In this document: positions 1 through 9,988 of the stretch, one piece after another | Layout of the letters: each line of letters opens with the position of its first letter | How positions within the stretch are numbered: position 1 is the stretch's first letter | Assembly (NCBI GenBank): GCA_016125505.1 | Contig: WGLP01000003.1 | Span: 1-64,000 of the forward strand | Source: Gammaproteobacteria bacterium | GTDB taxonomy: Bacteria > Pseudomonadota > Gammaproteobacteria > UBA6429 > Thiohalophilaceae | Length of the DNA stretch: 64,000 bases | Reading direction: 5' to 3' | Made by a program: the position numbers and the translations under genes | Notes under the pieces: generated by a model | Told to the model about the DNA's origin: nothing | The model's database searches: none | Seen by the model: only the letters and a program-made list of their open reading frames with translations

Positions 1-468
<468 letters not shown>

Positions 469-639
469 AAAGTTTTCGGTCACTTTGAGGGTGACCAAGC
501 CTTTCGCGATGAAGAGCAATCCAAAGCCAATACGCTAAGCATATTACTGTTTAGGTTTGACGTGATTGCTTACATCGGCATTCATTGGCATGTACTGCCT
601 TTAACCGACGCAAGCGCCCACACAAATTACCTGATCAAA

Positions 640-652
640 TTGTTAAAGAGCG
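640..652 (-). promoter_or_regulatory. rrn leader boxA antitermination signal
   Basis: On the minus strand this reads GCTCTTTAACAA, the conserved boxA of rRNA leaders, about 170 nucleotides upstream of the mature 16S end. In known systems NusB-NusE bind boxA RNA and assemble the Nus complex that protects rRNA transcription from Rho. The motif is exact; the function is inferred from the family. Confidence 0.85.
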
Positions 653-692
653 AATTTCGCACCCCCGTACAAATCGCCGGGGCAGACCGACA

Positions 693-721
693 AGTATAAA
701 ACCGCGGTCAATTTCCCGCAA
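693..721 (-). promoter_or_regulatory. rrn promoter P2
   Basis: On the minus strand a -35-like TTGCGG (716-721) and a -10 TATACT (693-698) are separated by 17 bases. It lies downstream of the stronger P1 and upstream of boxA, the usual position of the second rrn promoter. The -35 box is imperfect, so confidence is lower than for P1. Confidence 0.6.
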
Positions 722-788
722 GTCAAACAAGGACTTAAGGGTGGCGCTGAGTCCCTGTCTTCCGGGTCAGTGCCTAGCGAAGGCGCGC

Positions 789-816
789 ATTATACGCACC
801 CGGAACAACACGTCAA
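789..816 (-). promoter_or_regulatory. rrn promoter P1
   Basis: Minus strand: -35 TTGACG (811-816), 16-base spacer, perfect -10 TATAAT (789-794), followed by the GC-rich discriminator GCGCGCC. A GC-rich discriminator with a 16-bp spacer is the signature of stringently controlled (ppGpp/DksA-sensitive) rRNA promoters. AT-rich DNA immediately upstream (820-850) could serve as an UP element. Confidence 0.85.
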
Positions 817-1354
817 TACTCGTCTCACAAAATCGAAATATTATTTTCACACAGCAGGGAAAAAGTGGATGTCGTACTTATATAGCGAGTGCACGCAAAT
901 AGATTTCTAAATTTAATCCCAGTCCTGAGTTTCTTAACAGAGGCTCAAGATATCTCATAATCACTAATACAATATTTATTTAATTTCAATATGTTATACG
1001 TGAACACAAGATTTTTTGCCCAGAACTGTAGTGAGTGGTGTCGTGCTGTTTTTGACAATCGGTTTAGGAGGACTTCCGCAAACCCCTTCCGGTTTTGTTA
1101 TCCGGATTTCTGGTCGGGTATAGAGCTCAAAATAAAATCCCAATTTTAACTGATACGAAAGAGAATTATTCTTGTTTGAAACCCGTAAAATAATTTTAAT
1201 ATTTCTGAAAAATGTATAAATATCAATCGGTTTCCAAAATTATGCGCACTATTCGTGCATATAAGCATAAAAATTGAAGTTTCTTCTTTTCTTTTTTCCG
1301 GGATTTAGTTTATAGTTTTTGTATCCCCACAAACAATATTTAGGGTACTCAATA
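817..1354. other. Non-coding stretch between the rrn promoter and the first protein gene
   Basis: About 540 bases, AT-rich, without a convincing coding frame. It must contain the rrn upstream region and a promoter for the rightward gene pair starting near 1355, but I found no strong -35/-10 pair, hairpin or repeat. Short frames here lack ribosome binding sites and family resemblance. Confidence 0.6.
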
Positions 1355-1594
1355 GTGCAGGAACGGGAAGCGAAACTACTGTTTAAATCGAATGACCTCG
1401 CAAGCATTGTGATTACTCAGTCATCCGATAAAAAAGGCTGGCACCTGAAGTTAGTCGAAAAAAATAATACTTCACACTATTTGGTCTCAAAGCGTGATGA
1501 CAACAAGCCACGTCTGTTCAAAACGTCCGATGCCGCTCTACGTTGCTGCTTGCGGATTGGGTTAGATCAAGTTGAAGTTTCAATGCAACACTAA
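1355..1594 (+). CDS. Small protein of unknown function, stand-alone copy of the N-terminal domain of the next gene
   Basis: About 79 residues from a GTG at 1355 (an in-frame TTG at 1319 would add 12). The GTG is preferred because similarity to the next protein begins right there: QEREAKLLFKSND here against NERDVRLLFNANH. Both proteins also share a K/N-GW turn near residue 30 and the motif RLFKTSDAAL / RIFKTSDTAL near residue 55, then an aromatic/Cys helix and a final hydrophobic strand. No signal peptide or membrane segment is present. The domain resembles, from memory only, a short domain in small proteobacterial proteins with an R-[LI]-F-K-T-x-D-x-A motif; I cannot assign a function. It is probably co-transcribed with the neighbouring receiver-domain gene 119 bp downstream. 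Confidence 0.6.
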   Translation: MQEREAKLLFKSNDLASIVITQSSDKKGWHLKLVEKNNTSHYLVSKRDDNKPRLFKTSDAALRCCLRIGLDQVEVSMQH

Positions 1595-1713
1595 ATAAAT
1601 CGAATATTTTTTAGACAAAGCCCCTCGATTACGGCATTAGTTGGCATATCACGCTACCCCATTTTTTTAAATATGGGTATAGTGGTGTTTTGTTCAACCA
1701 ATGCAAGACGAAA

Positions 1714-2415
1714 ATGAACGAGCGGGATGTCAGACTTCTATTCAACGCAAACCACTGGAGTGGTGCCACTGTCAAATTTGATCCAAGTGAAAACGGCTGG
1801 TTTGTCGAATTAAACTCGACAGAAAACAGCGAGCCTGAAATCCTCACACTCAAACGCGGCAATCCTCGTATATTCAAAACATCCGATACCGCTTTGCACT
1901 GGTGTCGGGATATGGGTTTCACCAAAATCCTGGTGCAATTGCACAAGATGGTGTCGCCAGATCACAGCGATGAAAAAGCGACAACCAATATTCTGCTGGT
2001 TGAAGACGACAGCGGTGATATCGAATTGACACTACGCGCAATTCAACGCATTGAAGCTCAATTCAACATCATCGTATGCAGGGACGGACTGGAAGCTCTG
2101 GATTTTTTATTTGGAGAAGGTAAATATCAATCACGAAATATTTCCGAGTTACCGCAATTAATATTACTCGATCTCAATTTACCAAAGATAAATGGCCGTG
2201 AAGTATTGCGCACCATCCGAGAAAATGAGATCACTCAATACATCCCGGTTGTCATTCTCTCCAGTTCCGATGAAGGCAATGATATAAAAAAGGGTTACGA
2301 ACTTGGGAATAACAGTTATGTGCGCAAACCCGTAGACTATGATCAATTTTGCAATACGATAAAGATCATCGGTGAGTACTGGCTTAACATCAATATGCTG
2401 CCGTCAAGCTACTGA
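1714..2415 (+). CDS. Response regulator with a small N-terminal domain fused to an Rcp1/CheY-like receiver
   Basis: 233 residues from the ATG at 1714 (an upstream in-frame TTG at 1690 is possible). Residues 1-78 are a paralogue of the preceding small protein. Residues about 91-225 are a receiver domain: acidic pocket E97-D98-D99, phospho-acceptor D153 in LLDLNLPKING, S183/S184, and the conserved K205 in VRKPVDYDQF. The long loop after FLFGEG and the RKP motif place it in the Rcp1-like single-domain class, whose partners are often phytochrome or bacteriophytochrome-type kinases. There is no DNA-binding output domain, so signalling is probably by protein contact. No kinase is encoded nearby. 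The order small domain then receiver is unusual. Confidence 0.8.
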   Translation: MNERDVRLLFNANHWSGATVKFDPSENGWFVELNSTENSEPEILTLKRGNPRIFKTSDTALHWCRDMGFTKILVQLHKMVSPDHSDEKATTNILLVEDDSGDIELTLRAIQRIEAQFNIIVCRDGLEALDFLFGEGKYQSRNISELPQLILLDLNLPKINGREVLRTIRENEITQYIPVVILSSSDEGNDIKKGYELGNNSYVRKPVDYDQFCNTIKIIGEYWLNINMLPSSY

Positions 2416-2471
2416 CCAGCACATAAACTCATACGCCCGCTTGTTCGAGAAAACCAATACCGGCACAAGAT

Positions 2472-3671
2472 TTATCGCAGAATCACCCTGGCAACACGAC
2501 GTTTACCTACCTGTGCGATGAGCGATGTACCTGTATAGAGGTTCAGTTTCGCATCACTCACACGTTCCCCGTCAATTTTGACTGCTCCTTGTTTGATCAT
2601 TCGAATGGCATCGGATGTACTATCGACGAGGTTAGCCAGCTTCAACAGATTAGGTACAGGCAGTCCGTCCTGGCTGACTTCTAATATCACTTCAGGTATA
2701 TCATCCGGCAAATTACCTTTCTGAAAGCGTTCGATGAACGCTTGTTTTGCCATCGCTGCCGCCGCCGCATCATGAAAACGCGCCACAATTTCTTCCGCTA
2801 AATCAAATTTCACATCGCGCGGATTTTTACCGTCGGCGATTGCCTTTTTATAATTCTGAATATCAGTTAATGACTTGAAGCTGAGAAGTTCGAAATAACG
2901 CCACATTAACTCGTCGGAAATCGACATCACCTTGCCAAACATGTCGTCGGCTGCTTCACTCACGCCAATGTAATTGTTCAGCGATTTAGACATTTTCTGA
3001 ACGCCATCGAGGCCTTCCAAAATGGGCATCGTCAATACCACTTGCGGATCCTGACCATAATGCTTTTGTAACTCGCGTCCTACCAACAAATTGAACTTCT
3101 GATCGGTACCTCCCAGTTCTACGTCAGCACGCATCGCAACGGAGTCATACCCTTGAATTAAGGGGTAGAGAAATTCGTGGATAGCGATGGGTTGCCCGGA
3201 GGTATAGCGTTTATTGAAATCATCGCGCTCCAGCATACGTGCCACCGTATGCTTGGCTGCCAACTGGACCAAATCAGCCGCACTCATTTCTCCCATCCAG
3301 CTGGAATTGAACATTACCAGGGTTTTTTCCGGATCCAGAATCTTGAAAATCTGCTGTTCATAGGTGCGAGCGTTCTCGATCACCTGATCGCGGGTCAGTG
3401 GTGGCCGGGTGGCGCTTTTGCCCGTCGGGTCTCCGATCATGCCGGTGAAATCGCCGATCAAGAACAATACTTCGTGACCCAGCTCCTGAAATTGGCGTAA
3501 CTTGTTGATAAGTACGGTATGGCCAAGGTGTAAATCTGGCGCAGTAGGATCAAAACCGGCTTTGATCCGCAGTCTACGGCCTGTCTTGAGTTTGTCGACC
3601 AGCTCATTTTCAAGCAGTAATTCCTCACACCCACGCTTGATCAGGCCGATACTTTCTTCTAACGTCGCCAT
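2472..3671 (-). CDS. tyrS: Tyrosyl-tRNA synthetase
   Basis: Charges tRNA-Tyr with tyrosine in the cytoplasm. The class I nucleotide-binding motif appears as HLGH in [15 protein letters not shown] and the KMSKS loop as KMSKSLNN; a C-terminal S4-like RNA-binding domain (about residues 335-399) ends in VARVILR. The start at 3671 gives 399 residues, the usual length for the TyrZ-type bacterial enzyme. An ATG at 3713 and a GTG at 3728 would add 14 or 19 residues, and none of the three has a strong ribosome binding site. It is divergent from mepM, and lies beside an rrn operon as in pseudomonads. Confidence 0.96.
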   Translation of the reverse strand: MATLEESIGLIKRGCEELLLENELVDKLKTGRRLRIKAGFDPTAPDLHLGHTVLINKLRQFQELGHEVLFLIGDFTGMIGDPTGKSATRPPLTRDQVIENARTYEQQIFKILDPEKTLVMFNSSWMGEMSAADLVQLAAKHTVARMLERDDFNKRYTSGQPIAIHEFLYPLIQGYDSVAMRADVELGGTDQKFNLLVGRELQKHYGQDPQVVLTMPILEGLDGVQKMSKSLNNYIGVSEAADDMFGKVMSISDELMWRYFELLSFKSLTDIQNYKKAIADGKNPRDVKFDLAEEIVARFHDAAAAAMAKQAFIERFQKGNLPDDIPEVILEVSQDGLPVPNLLKLANLVDSTSDAIRMIKQGAVKIDGERVSDAKLNLYTGTSLIAQVGKRRVARVILR

Positions 3672-3784
3672 CCGCGCTTCTACCCTTGGATTGAAAGCGG
3701 CGTAGGTTAACATAGGGCCTGAAACCACTGAACCTGTATAAAAACTAATGTTAAATATAAAATCACATTTTTTTATCCAGGAAT

Positions 3785-3813
3785 TTGACCTTGACCCGGT
3801 TTCAGGTTATCTT
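3785..3813 (+). promoter_or_regulatory. Probable promoter of mepM-anmK
   Basis: TTGACC (3785-3790), 17-base spacer, TATCTT (3808-3813), about 30 bases ahead of the mepM start. A second TTGACC overlaps the spacer but its spacing to the -10 is too short. The match is sigma-70-like; there is no experimental support. Confidence 0.5.
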
Positions 3814-3842
3814 TTAAGCAACAAAAATCTCTAGGTTTTTCC

Positions 3843-5228
3843 GTGGATTACAAGTCATTTTTAACCAAAGATTTTAAGAATAATGGGGTGGCGAGCCAAC
3901 GCTCGCGGCGTCTTAAGATCAAGCGTCGCCACGTGGTTTTTGTACTGATCACGGTGATTACCACAGGTCTGGCATTGAGCCTTTTCTCACTGGACGCCAA
4001 GGCCAAGCGTTATGCGCAAACGCTCAATGATGATCCTCTGAAGCAAATCGTATTACCAATTCATGTTCCGACTACGTCGCCGCAAGAAACTGTACAGGCC
4101 GAGCCTCCTGTAGCCGTCAAACCTGAGCCGCAGGCAAACTGGATCGAGGTCAAGGTCAAATCCGGTGACTCACTCGCTGCGATATTTAAACGCAATCATC
4201 TCGACGCAACCGAATTGCATAACATCATGCAGTCCGGTGAAGAAACTAAAAAGCTACGTTATCTCAATCCTGGCCAGACGTTCCGCATCCAGGTAGACGA
4301 AGACAACAGCGTCCAGAGTCTTGTTTATGAGATCAACCCGCTCGAATCACTCAACGTTCATCGTGACGGCGACGACTTCCTTGCCAGTTATCATCACAAG
4401 GATGTTGAGAAACGCATGAATCATGCATCCGCCGTTATCAAATCCTCTCTGTTTGAAGCCGGGCGTGACGCCGGCCTTTCCAGCCAATTGGTCATGGAAC
4501 TCGCGCATATTTTCGGATGGGACATCGACTTCGCATTGGACATCCGTGAGGGTGACTCCTTCTCCGTTATCTACGAAGAAGATTACCTCAACGGCAGCAA
4601 ACTCAACGACGGCGCAATTCTCGCGGCAGAATTTACGAACCAGGGCCATACCTTCAGAGCCATTCGCTATAAGGATGCGAGCGGCCGCAGCGACTACTAT
4701 GATCCGAATGGCAATTCCATGCGCAAGGCCTTCCTGCGTACACCGGTTGATTTTCGTCGTATCAGTTCCGGCTTTGGTATGCGCTTTCATCCCATCCTGA
4801 ATCGCATGCGAATGCACACCGGTGTCGATTACGCCGCGCCTGTCGGAACCCCGATCAAATCTACCGGTGACGGCAAAATTATCTTCATCGGTCGTAAAGG
4901 CGGCTACGGCAAGGCGATTATTATCAAACATGGTGGCGTCTATAGCACCCTGTATGGCCATATGTCCCGTTTCCACCGCGGCATGCGTGTTGGTAAATTT
5001 GTGAAACAGGGCCAGGTCATTGGTTACGTGGGAAGTACCGGTCGCGCCACAGGTCCCCACTTACATTACGAATTCCGTATTAACGGTGTGTTTCGAAATC
5101 CGCTGACGGTCAAGTTACCTAATGCAAACCCTATAAACAGCGCCTACAAGCAGGATTTTGAGGCACACGCACAAACGCTGCTGAGCCAGTTGGCTGTTGT
5201 GAATTCCAGTCTGGCGCTTAATCGCTAA
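3843..5228 (+). CDS. mepM: M23 family murein DD-endopeptidase, membrane-anchored (MepM/YebA-like)
   Basis: 461 residues from a GTG preceded by a weak AGG. A basic cytoplasmic tail precedes one membrane segment (about 30-50). Residues about 100-165 form a LysM/OapA-like domain (SGDSLAAIF), then a Csd3-like second domain, and residues about 305-420 form the zinc peptidase domain. Metal ligands are H325, D329 (HTGVD) and H408; catalytic histidines are H373 (YGHM) and H406 (PHLH). Enzymes of this family cut peptide cross-links so that new murein can be inserted. It is 11 bp ahead of anmK, linking wall cleavage to recycling, a conserved gammaproteobacterial pairing. Confidence 0.93.
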   Translation: MDYKSFLTKDFKNNGVASQRSRRLKIKRRHVVFVLITVITTGLALSLFSLDAKAKRYAQTLNDDPLKQIVLPIHVPTTSPQETVQAEPPVAVKPEPQANWIEVKVKSGDSLAAIFKRNHLDATELHNIMQSGEETKKLRYLNPGQTFRIQVDEDNSVQSLVYEINPLESLNVHRDGDDFLASYHHKDVEKRMNHASAVIKSSLFEAGRDAGLSSQLVMELAHIFGWDIDFALDIREGDSFSVIYEEDYLNGSKLNDGAILAAEFTNQGHTFRAIRYKDASGRSDYYDPNGNSMRKAFLRTPVDFRRISSGFGMRFHPILNRMRMHTGVDYAAPVGTPIKSTGDGKIIFIGRKGGYGKAIIIKHGGVYSTLYGHMSRFHRGMRVGKFVKQGQVIGYVGSTGRATGPHLHYEFRINGVFRNPLTVKLPNANPINSAYKQDFEAHAQTLLSQLAVVNSSLALNR

Positions 5229-5239
5229 ACGGAAACTGC

Positions 5240-6352
5240 ATGGATGAACTCTATGTCGGCCTCATGTCGGGGACCAGCCTGAACGGTGTAGATGCCGTTT
5301 TGGTTGCCCTGGGAGGAGACCGAATAAGCTTGCAACACCATCACAGCGAACCTTTTCCACAAGTACTCTATGAATCCCTGCAACAGCTCATCACGACACA
5401 GCAAACCTCGCTTTCACAACTCGCAGATATCGATCATCAACTGGCTGTCGTCTACAGTCTTGCAGTAAATAAGTTACTTGAAGACGCCGGGATTCCCGCA
5501 ACCACCATCAAGGCGATCGGTTGTCACGGCCAAACGATTTATCACCAACCCGAAGGCGCACACAGAAATTCTCTGCAACTCGGGGATGCCAGTTACATCG
5601 CGGAAATCACCGGTATTCCGGTCATAGCCGATTTGCGCCGACGCGATATGGCGGCAGGTGGACAAGGTGCGCCGATGGTACCCGCCTTTCATGCCGCGGC
5701 ATTTCGCAGCACGCAATGTGACCGTGTGATCGCGAACATCGGTGGCATTGCGAATATTACGATTCTGCCGCGCGACACCCGCTCGCCTGTTACCGGTTTT
5801 GATACAGGCCCTGGTAACACATTGTCGGATCAGTGGATACGACAACAACGCCATACCCCTTTCGACACTAATGGAGACTGGGCAGCGAGCGGCCAGATCA
5901 TTCAACCTGTTCTGAATAAACTGCTTGCGGACCCGTATTTTGACAAGGCACCACCCAAAAGCACCGGGCGGGAATACTTCAATCTGCCCTGGCTCGAACA
6001 ACATGTCGAAACAGCGGCGTACGCACCTGAAGATATGCAAGCGACACTTGCTGAACTAACCAGCCAAACAATTGCAACTGCGATTCAGCAATATGCCACA
6101 GAGGCAACTGAAATCTTTGTATGTGGGGGTGGCGCGCACAACGCACACATTATGCTGCGTTTGTCGCAATTGCTGACCACTGCCAGCGTGCAGTCTACAC
6201 GCACCTTGGGGGTAGAGCCCGATTGGGTCGAAGCTGCCGCATTCGCCTGGCTGGCGAAACAGACCCTGCATAAACAGGCGGGTAATCTGCCGAGCGTCAC
6301 CGGCGCAAAAAGATCGGTGATACTGGGTGGTGTGTATCAGACAGAAGACTGA
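5240..6352 (+). CDS. anmK: Anhydro-N-acetylmuramic acid kinase
   Basis: 370 residues, the usual length. AnmK phosphorylates and hydrolyses 1,6-anhydro-MurNAc to MurNAc-6-phosphate during peptidoglycan recycling. The N-terminal phosphate-binding GLMSGTSLNGVDA, the central ANIGGIANIT and GFDTGPGN blocks, and the C-terminal FVCGGGAHN are all present. The start ATG at 5240 begins 11 bases after the mepM stop, so the two are probably one transcript. The next gene, on the opposite strand, ends 4 bases after its stop. Confidence 0.96.
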   Translation: MDELYVGLMSGTSLNGVDAVLVALGGDRISLQHHHSEPFPQVLYESLQQLITTQQTSLSQLADIDHQLAVVYSLAVNKLLEDAGIPATTIKAIGCHGQTIYHQPEGAHRNSLQLGDASYIAEITGIPVIADLRRRDMAAGGQGAPMVPAFHAAAFRSTQCDRVIANIGGIANITILPRDTRSPVTGFDTGPGNTLSDQWIRQQRHTPFDTNGDWAASGQIIQPVLNKLLADPYFDKAPPKSTGREYFNLPWLEQHVETAAYAPEDMQATLAELTSQTIATAIQQYATEATEIFVCGGGAHNAHIMLRLSQLLTTASVQSTRTLGVEPDWVEAAAFAWLAKQTLHKQAGNLPSVTGAKRSVILGGVYQTED

Positions 6353-6355
6353 TTG

Positions 6356-8563
6356 CTATTCTTTATTGCCTTTGATAACTGTCAAGTTGGTCTCGCCAAG
6401 TTTCGGCTCGGGCAATCCGGGCTGACGCAGATTGCGCAGCATATGTGTTACGCGTTCGGGCGGTAACGGTCGGCTGATATGATATCCTTGGATCATATCG
6501 CAACCGAGATTCACTAATTGTTCCACCGTCGTCTCGCTTTCCACGCCTTCCGCCGTCACGATAAGACCCAAAGTGTGCGCCATATCAACGATGGAGTGCA
6601 CAATGGCTTCATCGTCGGTATCGGTTGCCATATCCATGACAAACGATTTGTCGATCTTGATTTCCTGTACCGTTAGCCGCTTCAGAGTGCTCAATGAAGA
6701 ATAGCCTGTACCGAAATCATCGATGGCAAAACTCACGTTCATCTTACCCAGAATGGCCAACACCCCCATGACGTGGCCCGGGTTATTCATGATGGCACTT
6801 TCGGTAATTTCAAACTGGATATAGTGATTCTCGACATTCGTCTGATCGAGCAATTGTGCAAGCTGCGACGGAAAATCGGTATCTTGCAGGTTATACATGG
6901 AAAGATTGATGGATACCGAAATGTTCAGTTTCGCCCGATGCCAGGCCTCCAGCTGCATCAGCGCCGTGCTGATAACCCAGTAGGTCAATTGTCGTATCAA
7001 ACCGGATTGTTCCGCCATCGGAATAAATTCCGTCGGCGGGATAAAGCCACGCTCTTTATGTTGCCAGCGTAGCAGCGCTTCTACTCCAATGATTTCGCGT
7101 GTCTTCAAATCGACTTTTGGCTGGTAGAACAGCGATAACTCATCATTCTGAATGGCATCGCGCAACTCCGTCATGAGACTGAGCCGATCCGGCGTATTGA
7201 TGTCCGAAATCGGATTATAAATGCAATAACCAAGTTTATTGTGCTTGGCCTGATACATCGCCACGTCTGCCGCTTTGAGCAAGGCGGATGTCGTCACACC
7301 GTGCTTGGGATACGTCGCGATGCCAAGGCTGGCGCCAACGTTAAAGGCCATCCCCACCAGATTGAATGGTGGATCGAGCGAAACCAATACCTTGTGCGCG
7401 ACGAATCCGGCTCCGACTTCATCGGTATCCGGTAACAGGATGGCAAATTCATCTCCGCCCAGACGTCCAATCAGATCGGTAGGACGCAAAATGGATTGCA
7501 ACCGCCGTCCAACCTCCACGAGCAGTTGATCGCCGCAATCGTGGCCCAGGGTGTCATTGATCTCCTTGAACCGATCCAGGTCCATCATGATGACCGTAAA
7601 CATCGCCCCCGTCAGTTTTGCATCGGCAATCCCGCGATTGAGATTGTCCTGGACACAAAAACGATTCGGCAGATTTGTCAACGAATCATGCAGCGCAAGT
7701 TTTTCCAGCTTCTGATTTGCGATCTCCAGTTCGCGGGTGCGCTCTTCCACACGCTGTTCAAGGGATAAATTCAACTCCTGGATTTGCTGCAAGGCAGAAT
7801 CTTTCTCTTCATTTGTATTTTTTATCTGCCGCATCATTTCATTGAAAGACATCGCCAGCCGTCCCAACTCATCGTTTGACTGGACCTGGACGTCTGTCTC
7901 GTATGAACCTATGGACATCCGTCGTGCACCCTGCACCAGTTGCATGATCGGCCTGAGCGTAAACGTACGGAAAATAGTATAGATACCAATACCGAGAAGA
8001 AGACTGATGCCCGCAGATATCAGTATGGTGCTTACCAATTTGCTGCGCGCAACTTCCTCAATCCTTGCCTTGCTCAGGCCAATGACAAAACTACCCAGGA
8101 CCTGCTTGTCTTTCAATATTGGGAATCGCTGGTGGATGATATCCGGGTTATTGTTTAAGGCGGTGATAATATTCTTGATATCGATTTCTTTCTTGTCATT
8201 GACAAGGTTGGCGATGATATTGTCACGCTGCTGTATAAACGAGGCTAATGCAACGCCCTCTGCAGAAAATATGGCGGCATAAACCACGTTCTCGCCGTCA
8301 CCAATCTCCTTCATGTACTCATTCAAACCATCGTAATCGTAAGCAAGCATGGTTTGAGATGCGATATTCGCAATAAAATTGCCTATGATGGCATTTTGCG
8401 CCTTGAGATTGTCGACAATGCTTTCCTGCCTGTCATGATAATTGAGATAGGCATTAATGCTCATCATCGCGAACACAACAATGAACATGAGGCTGATAAA
8501 CTTGCCAGCCAGGCTGTTACGCCAGACTAAAGGAGTAGAGTTGTCGCTATCCTTCTGCTCCAT
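6356..8563 (-). CDS. Membrane-bound cyclic-di-GMP signalling protein with HAMP, GGDEF and EAL domains
   Basis: 735 residues. Two membrane segments (about 20-40 and 176-198) flank a periplasmic sensor region, followed by HAMP (about 199-250) and a coiled coil (250-290). The GGDEF domain has an intact GGDEF (369-373) and an I-site RPTD (360-363), so it could make c-di-GMP and be product-inhibited. The EAL domain has E495-A-L-L-R, then downstream IDDFGTGYSSL and IKIDKSFV motifs, so phosphodiesterase activity is also plausible. Which activity dominates cannot be told from sequence. It is a separate unit downstream of gltA, inserted into the otherwise conserved anmK-erpA neighbourhood. Confidence 0.92.
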   Translation of the reverse strand: MEQKDSDNSTPLVWRNSLAGKFISLMFIVVFAMMSINAYLNYHDRQESIVDNLKAQNAIIGNFIANIASQTMLAYDYDGLNEYMKEIGDGENVVYAAIFSAEGVALASFIQQRDNIIANLVNDKKEIDIKNIITALNNNPDIIHQRFPILKDKQVLGSFVIGLSKARIEEVARSKLVSTILISAGISLLLGIGIYTIFRTFTLRPIMQLVQGARRMSIGSYETDVQVQSNDELGRLAMSFNEMMRQIKNTNEEKDSALQQIQELNLSLEQRVEERTRELEIANQKLEKLALHDSLTNLPNRFCVQDNLNRGIADAKLTGAMFTVIMMDLDRFKEINDTLGHDCGDQLLVEVGRRLQSILRPTDLIGRLGGDEFAILLPDTDEVGAGFVAHKVLVSLDPPFNLVGMAFNVGASLGIATYPKHGVTTSALLKAADVAMYQAKHNKLGYCIYNPISDINTPDRLSLMTELRDAIQNDELSLFYQPKVDLKTREIIGVEALLRWQHKERGFIPPTEFIPMAEQSGLIRQLTYWVISTALMQLEAWHRAKLNISVSINLSMYNLQDTDFPSQLAQLLDQTNVENHYIQFEITESAIMNNPGHVMGVLAILGKMNVSFAIDDFGTGYSSLSTLKRLTVQEIKIDKSFVMDMATDTDDEAIVHSIVDMAHTLGLIVTAEGVESETTVEQLVNLGCDMIQGYHISRPLPPERVTHMLRNLRQPGLPEPKLGETNLTVIKGNKE

Positions 8564-8681
8564 CGCCTTGGTTGCACTCGCTGGTTAGAATATTGATGGC
8601 TCCCCAAAGACACCGGTATCTTGCCCTGCCGGCCTCGCCATACTCACCTAATGGCATAATTTAGGGCGTGTTCTCCGACAC

Positions 8682-9842
8682 TCAGCTTCGCAGTTCGATA
8701 GGGACGTAATCCCGTGTGGGCTCACCGGTGTAAACCTGGGTCGGTCTGAATATACGGTTATCGGCCAATTGCTCACGCCAATGAGCCAACCAGCCGGCGG
8801 AACGCGCCACAGCGAATATCGCCGTGTACTGATCCGGCGGGATCCCCATCTCGTTGTACAGAATCCCGGAATAGAAATCCACGTTGGGGTAGACGCCCTT
8901 GTGCGCCAGGCGATCCTCACACACCTTTTCCACCATCTTGGCGGTTTCCAGCAGGGGATTCATGTTGCTGCTGTGCACATCCATGACCTTATCGACGAGC
9001 TTTTCCAGGATCTTGGCGCGCGGGTCCTTGGTCTTGTATTCACGATGGCCCATCCCCCAGATCTTTTCCTTATTGGTCAGCTTGCTATCGACATATTCCT
9101 CCACCTTGTCAGGCGAGCCGATCTCCTGCAGCATCTCCAGCACTTTCTGGTTCGCACCGCCATGCAAGGGACCGGACAGGGTACCGATGGCCGCCGCAAT
9201 GACACTATACGGACTCGCGAGAGTGGACCCCGTCACCAGGACCGAGAAAGTCGAGGCATTGATGGTATGTTCGGCATGCAGAATCAGGCAGACATCCATG
9301 ATATGCGCCATCAGGGGATCCGGCTCCTTGCCGGTGAACATGTAGAGGAAATTTTCCGCATAGTTGAGATCCTTGCGCGGTTCCGGTGGTTCATAGCCGT
9401 TACGCAAATGCTCCCACATCGCCACGATGGTGCTCATGCGGGCGATAATCTTCACCGTCATGTTATGGATGTAATTCAGGTCACCACAGGCGTCTGCACC
9501 AGTAAGGCACTCGTTACCCGGATAGAACATACCCAGGCTGGCCACCGCCGTCTGCAGCATTTCCATCGGGTGTCCGGTGCTGGGAAAGGTTTTCATCAGA
9601 TCACGGATGTGAAACTGGGTACGCCGGTTATTGCGCAGACGCTGATCGAAGTCTTCCAGCTGCTTGTGGGTGGGCAAGCGGCCATCGAGCAGCAACATGC
9701 AGGTTTCTTCGAAAGTGCTGTTTTCCGCGAGCTGCTCAATAGGATAACCGCGATAGGCCAAAATACCCTTTTCGCCGTCAATATCCGAGATATTCGATTT
9801 GGTTGCTGGTACGCCGGCAAGGCCCGGAAGATATTCACTCAT
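8682..9842 (-). CDS. gltA: Citrate synthase
   Basis: 386 residues, shorter than the roughly 430-residue hexameric E. coli enzyme and closer to the dimeric type. It condenses oxaloacetate and acetyl-CoA to citrate. Active-site motifs are visible: the histidine in LHGGANQKV, the histidine in GMGHREYKTKDPRA, and the aspartate in NVDFYSGILY. The start is supported by GGGAGT eight bases upstream. The related 2-methylcitrate synthases share these motifs, but no prp genes lie nearby, so citrate synthase is the better call. It sits between erpA and the GGDEF/EAL gene. Confidence 0.92.
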   Translation of the reverse strand: MSEYLPGLAGVPATKSNISDIDGEKGILAYRGYPIEQLAENSTFEETCMLLLDGRLPTHKQLEDFDQRLRNNRRTQFHIRDLMKTFPSTGHPMEMLQTAVASLGMFYPGNECLTGADACGDLNYIHNMTVKIIARMSTIVAMWEHLRNGYEPPEPRKDLNYAENFLYMFTGKEPDPLMAHIMDVCLILHAEHTINASTFSVLVTGSTLASPYSVIAAAIGTLSGPLHGGANQKVLEMLQEIGSPDKVEEYVDSKLTNKEKIWGMGHREYKTKDPRAKILEKLVDKVMDVHSSNMNPLLETAKMVEKVCEDRLAHKGVYPNVDFYSGILYNEMGIPPDQYTAIFAVARSAGWLAHWREQLADNRIFRPTQVYTGEPTRDYVPIELRS

Positions 9843-9917
9843 GGCATGTACTCCCTACTTCACATCTATACTGCCAGCAATCGGCATGCGCGATCCACAT
9901 TCTTTCGGATTACTGTA

Positions 9918-9962
9918 AGAATAAGAACAGGATAGCACACCGACCCTTGCCGGGTGCTATCC
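9918..9962 (-). terminator. Intrinsic terminator after erpA
   Basis: On the minus strand a stem GGATAGCAC / GTGCTATCC (9930-9962 including loop) is followed by the T-rich run TGTTCTTATTCTT. It lies 27 bases past the erpA stop and separates erpA from gltA transcription. Confidence 0.75.
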
Positions 9963-9988
9963 CAAAAGATGATTATTCAGTCGTTGAA

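Noticed and set aside
4347..5060. A 237-codon frame opposite mepM
   Set aside because: Lies fully within the catalytic part of mepM; no family features or start signal.
8769..9935. A 388-codon open frame opposite the citrate synthase gene
   Set aside because: It is the antisense shadow of a well-conserved gene, is rich in His/Gln/Arg in no domain pattern, and has no ribosome binding site.
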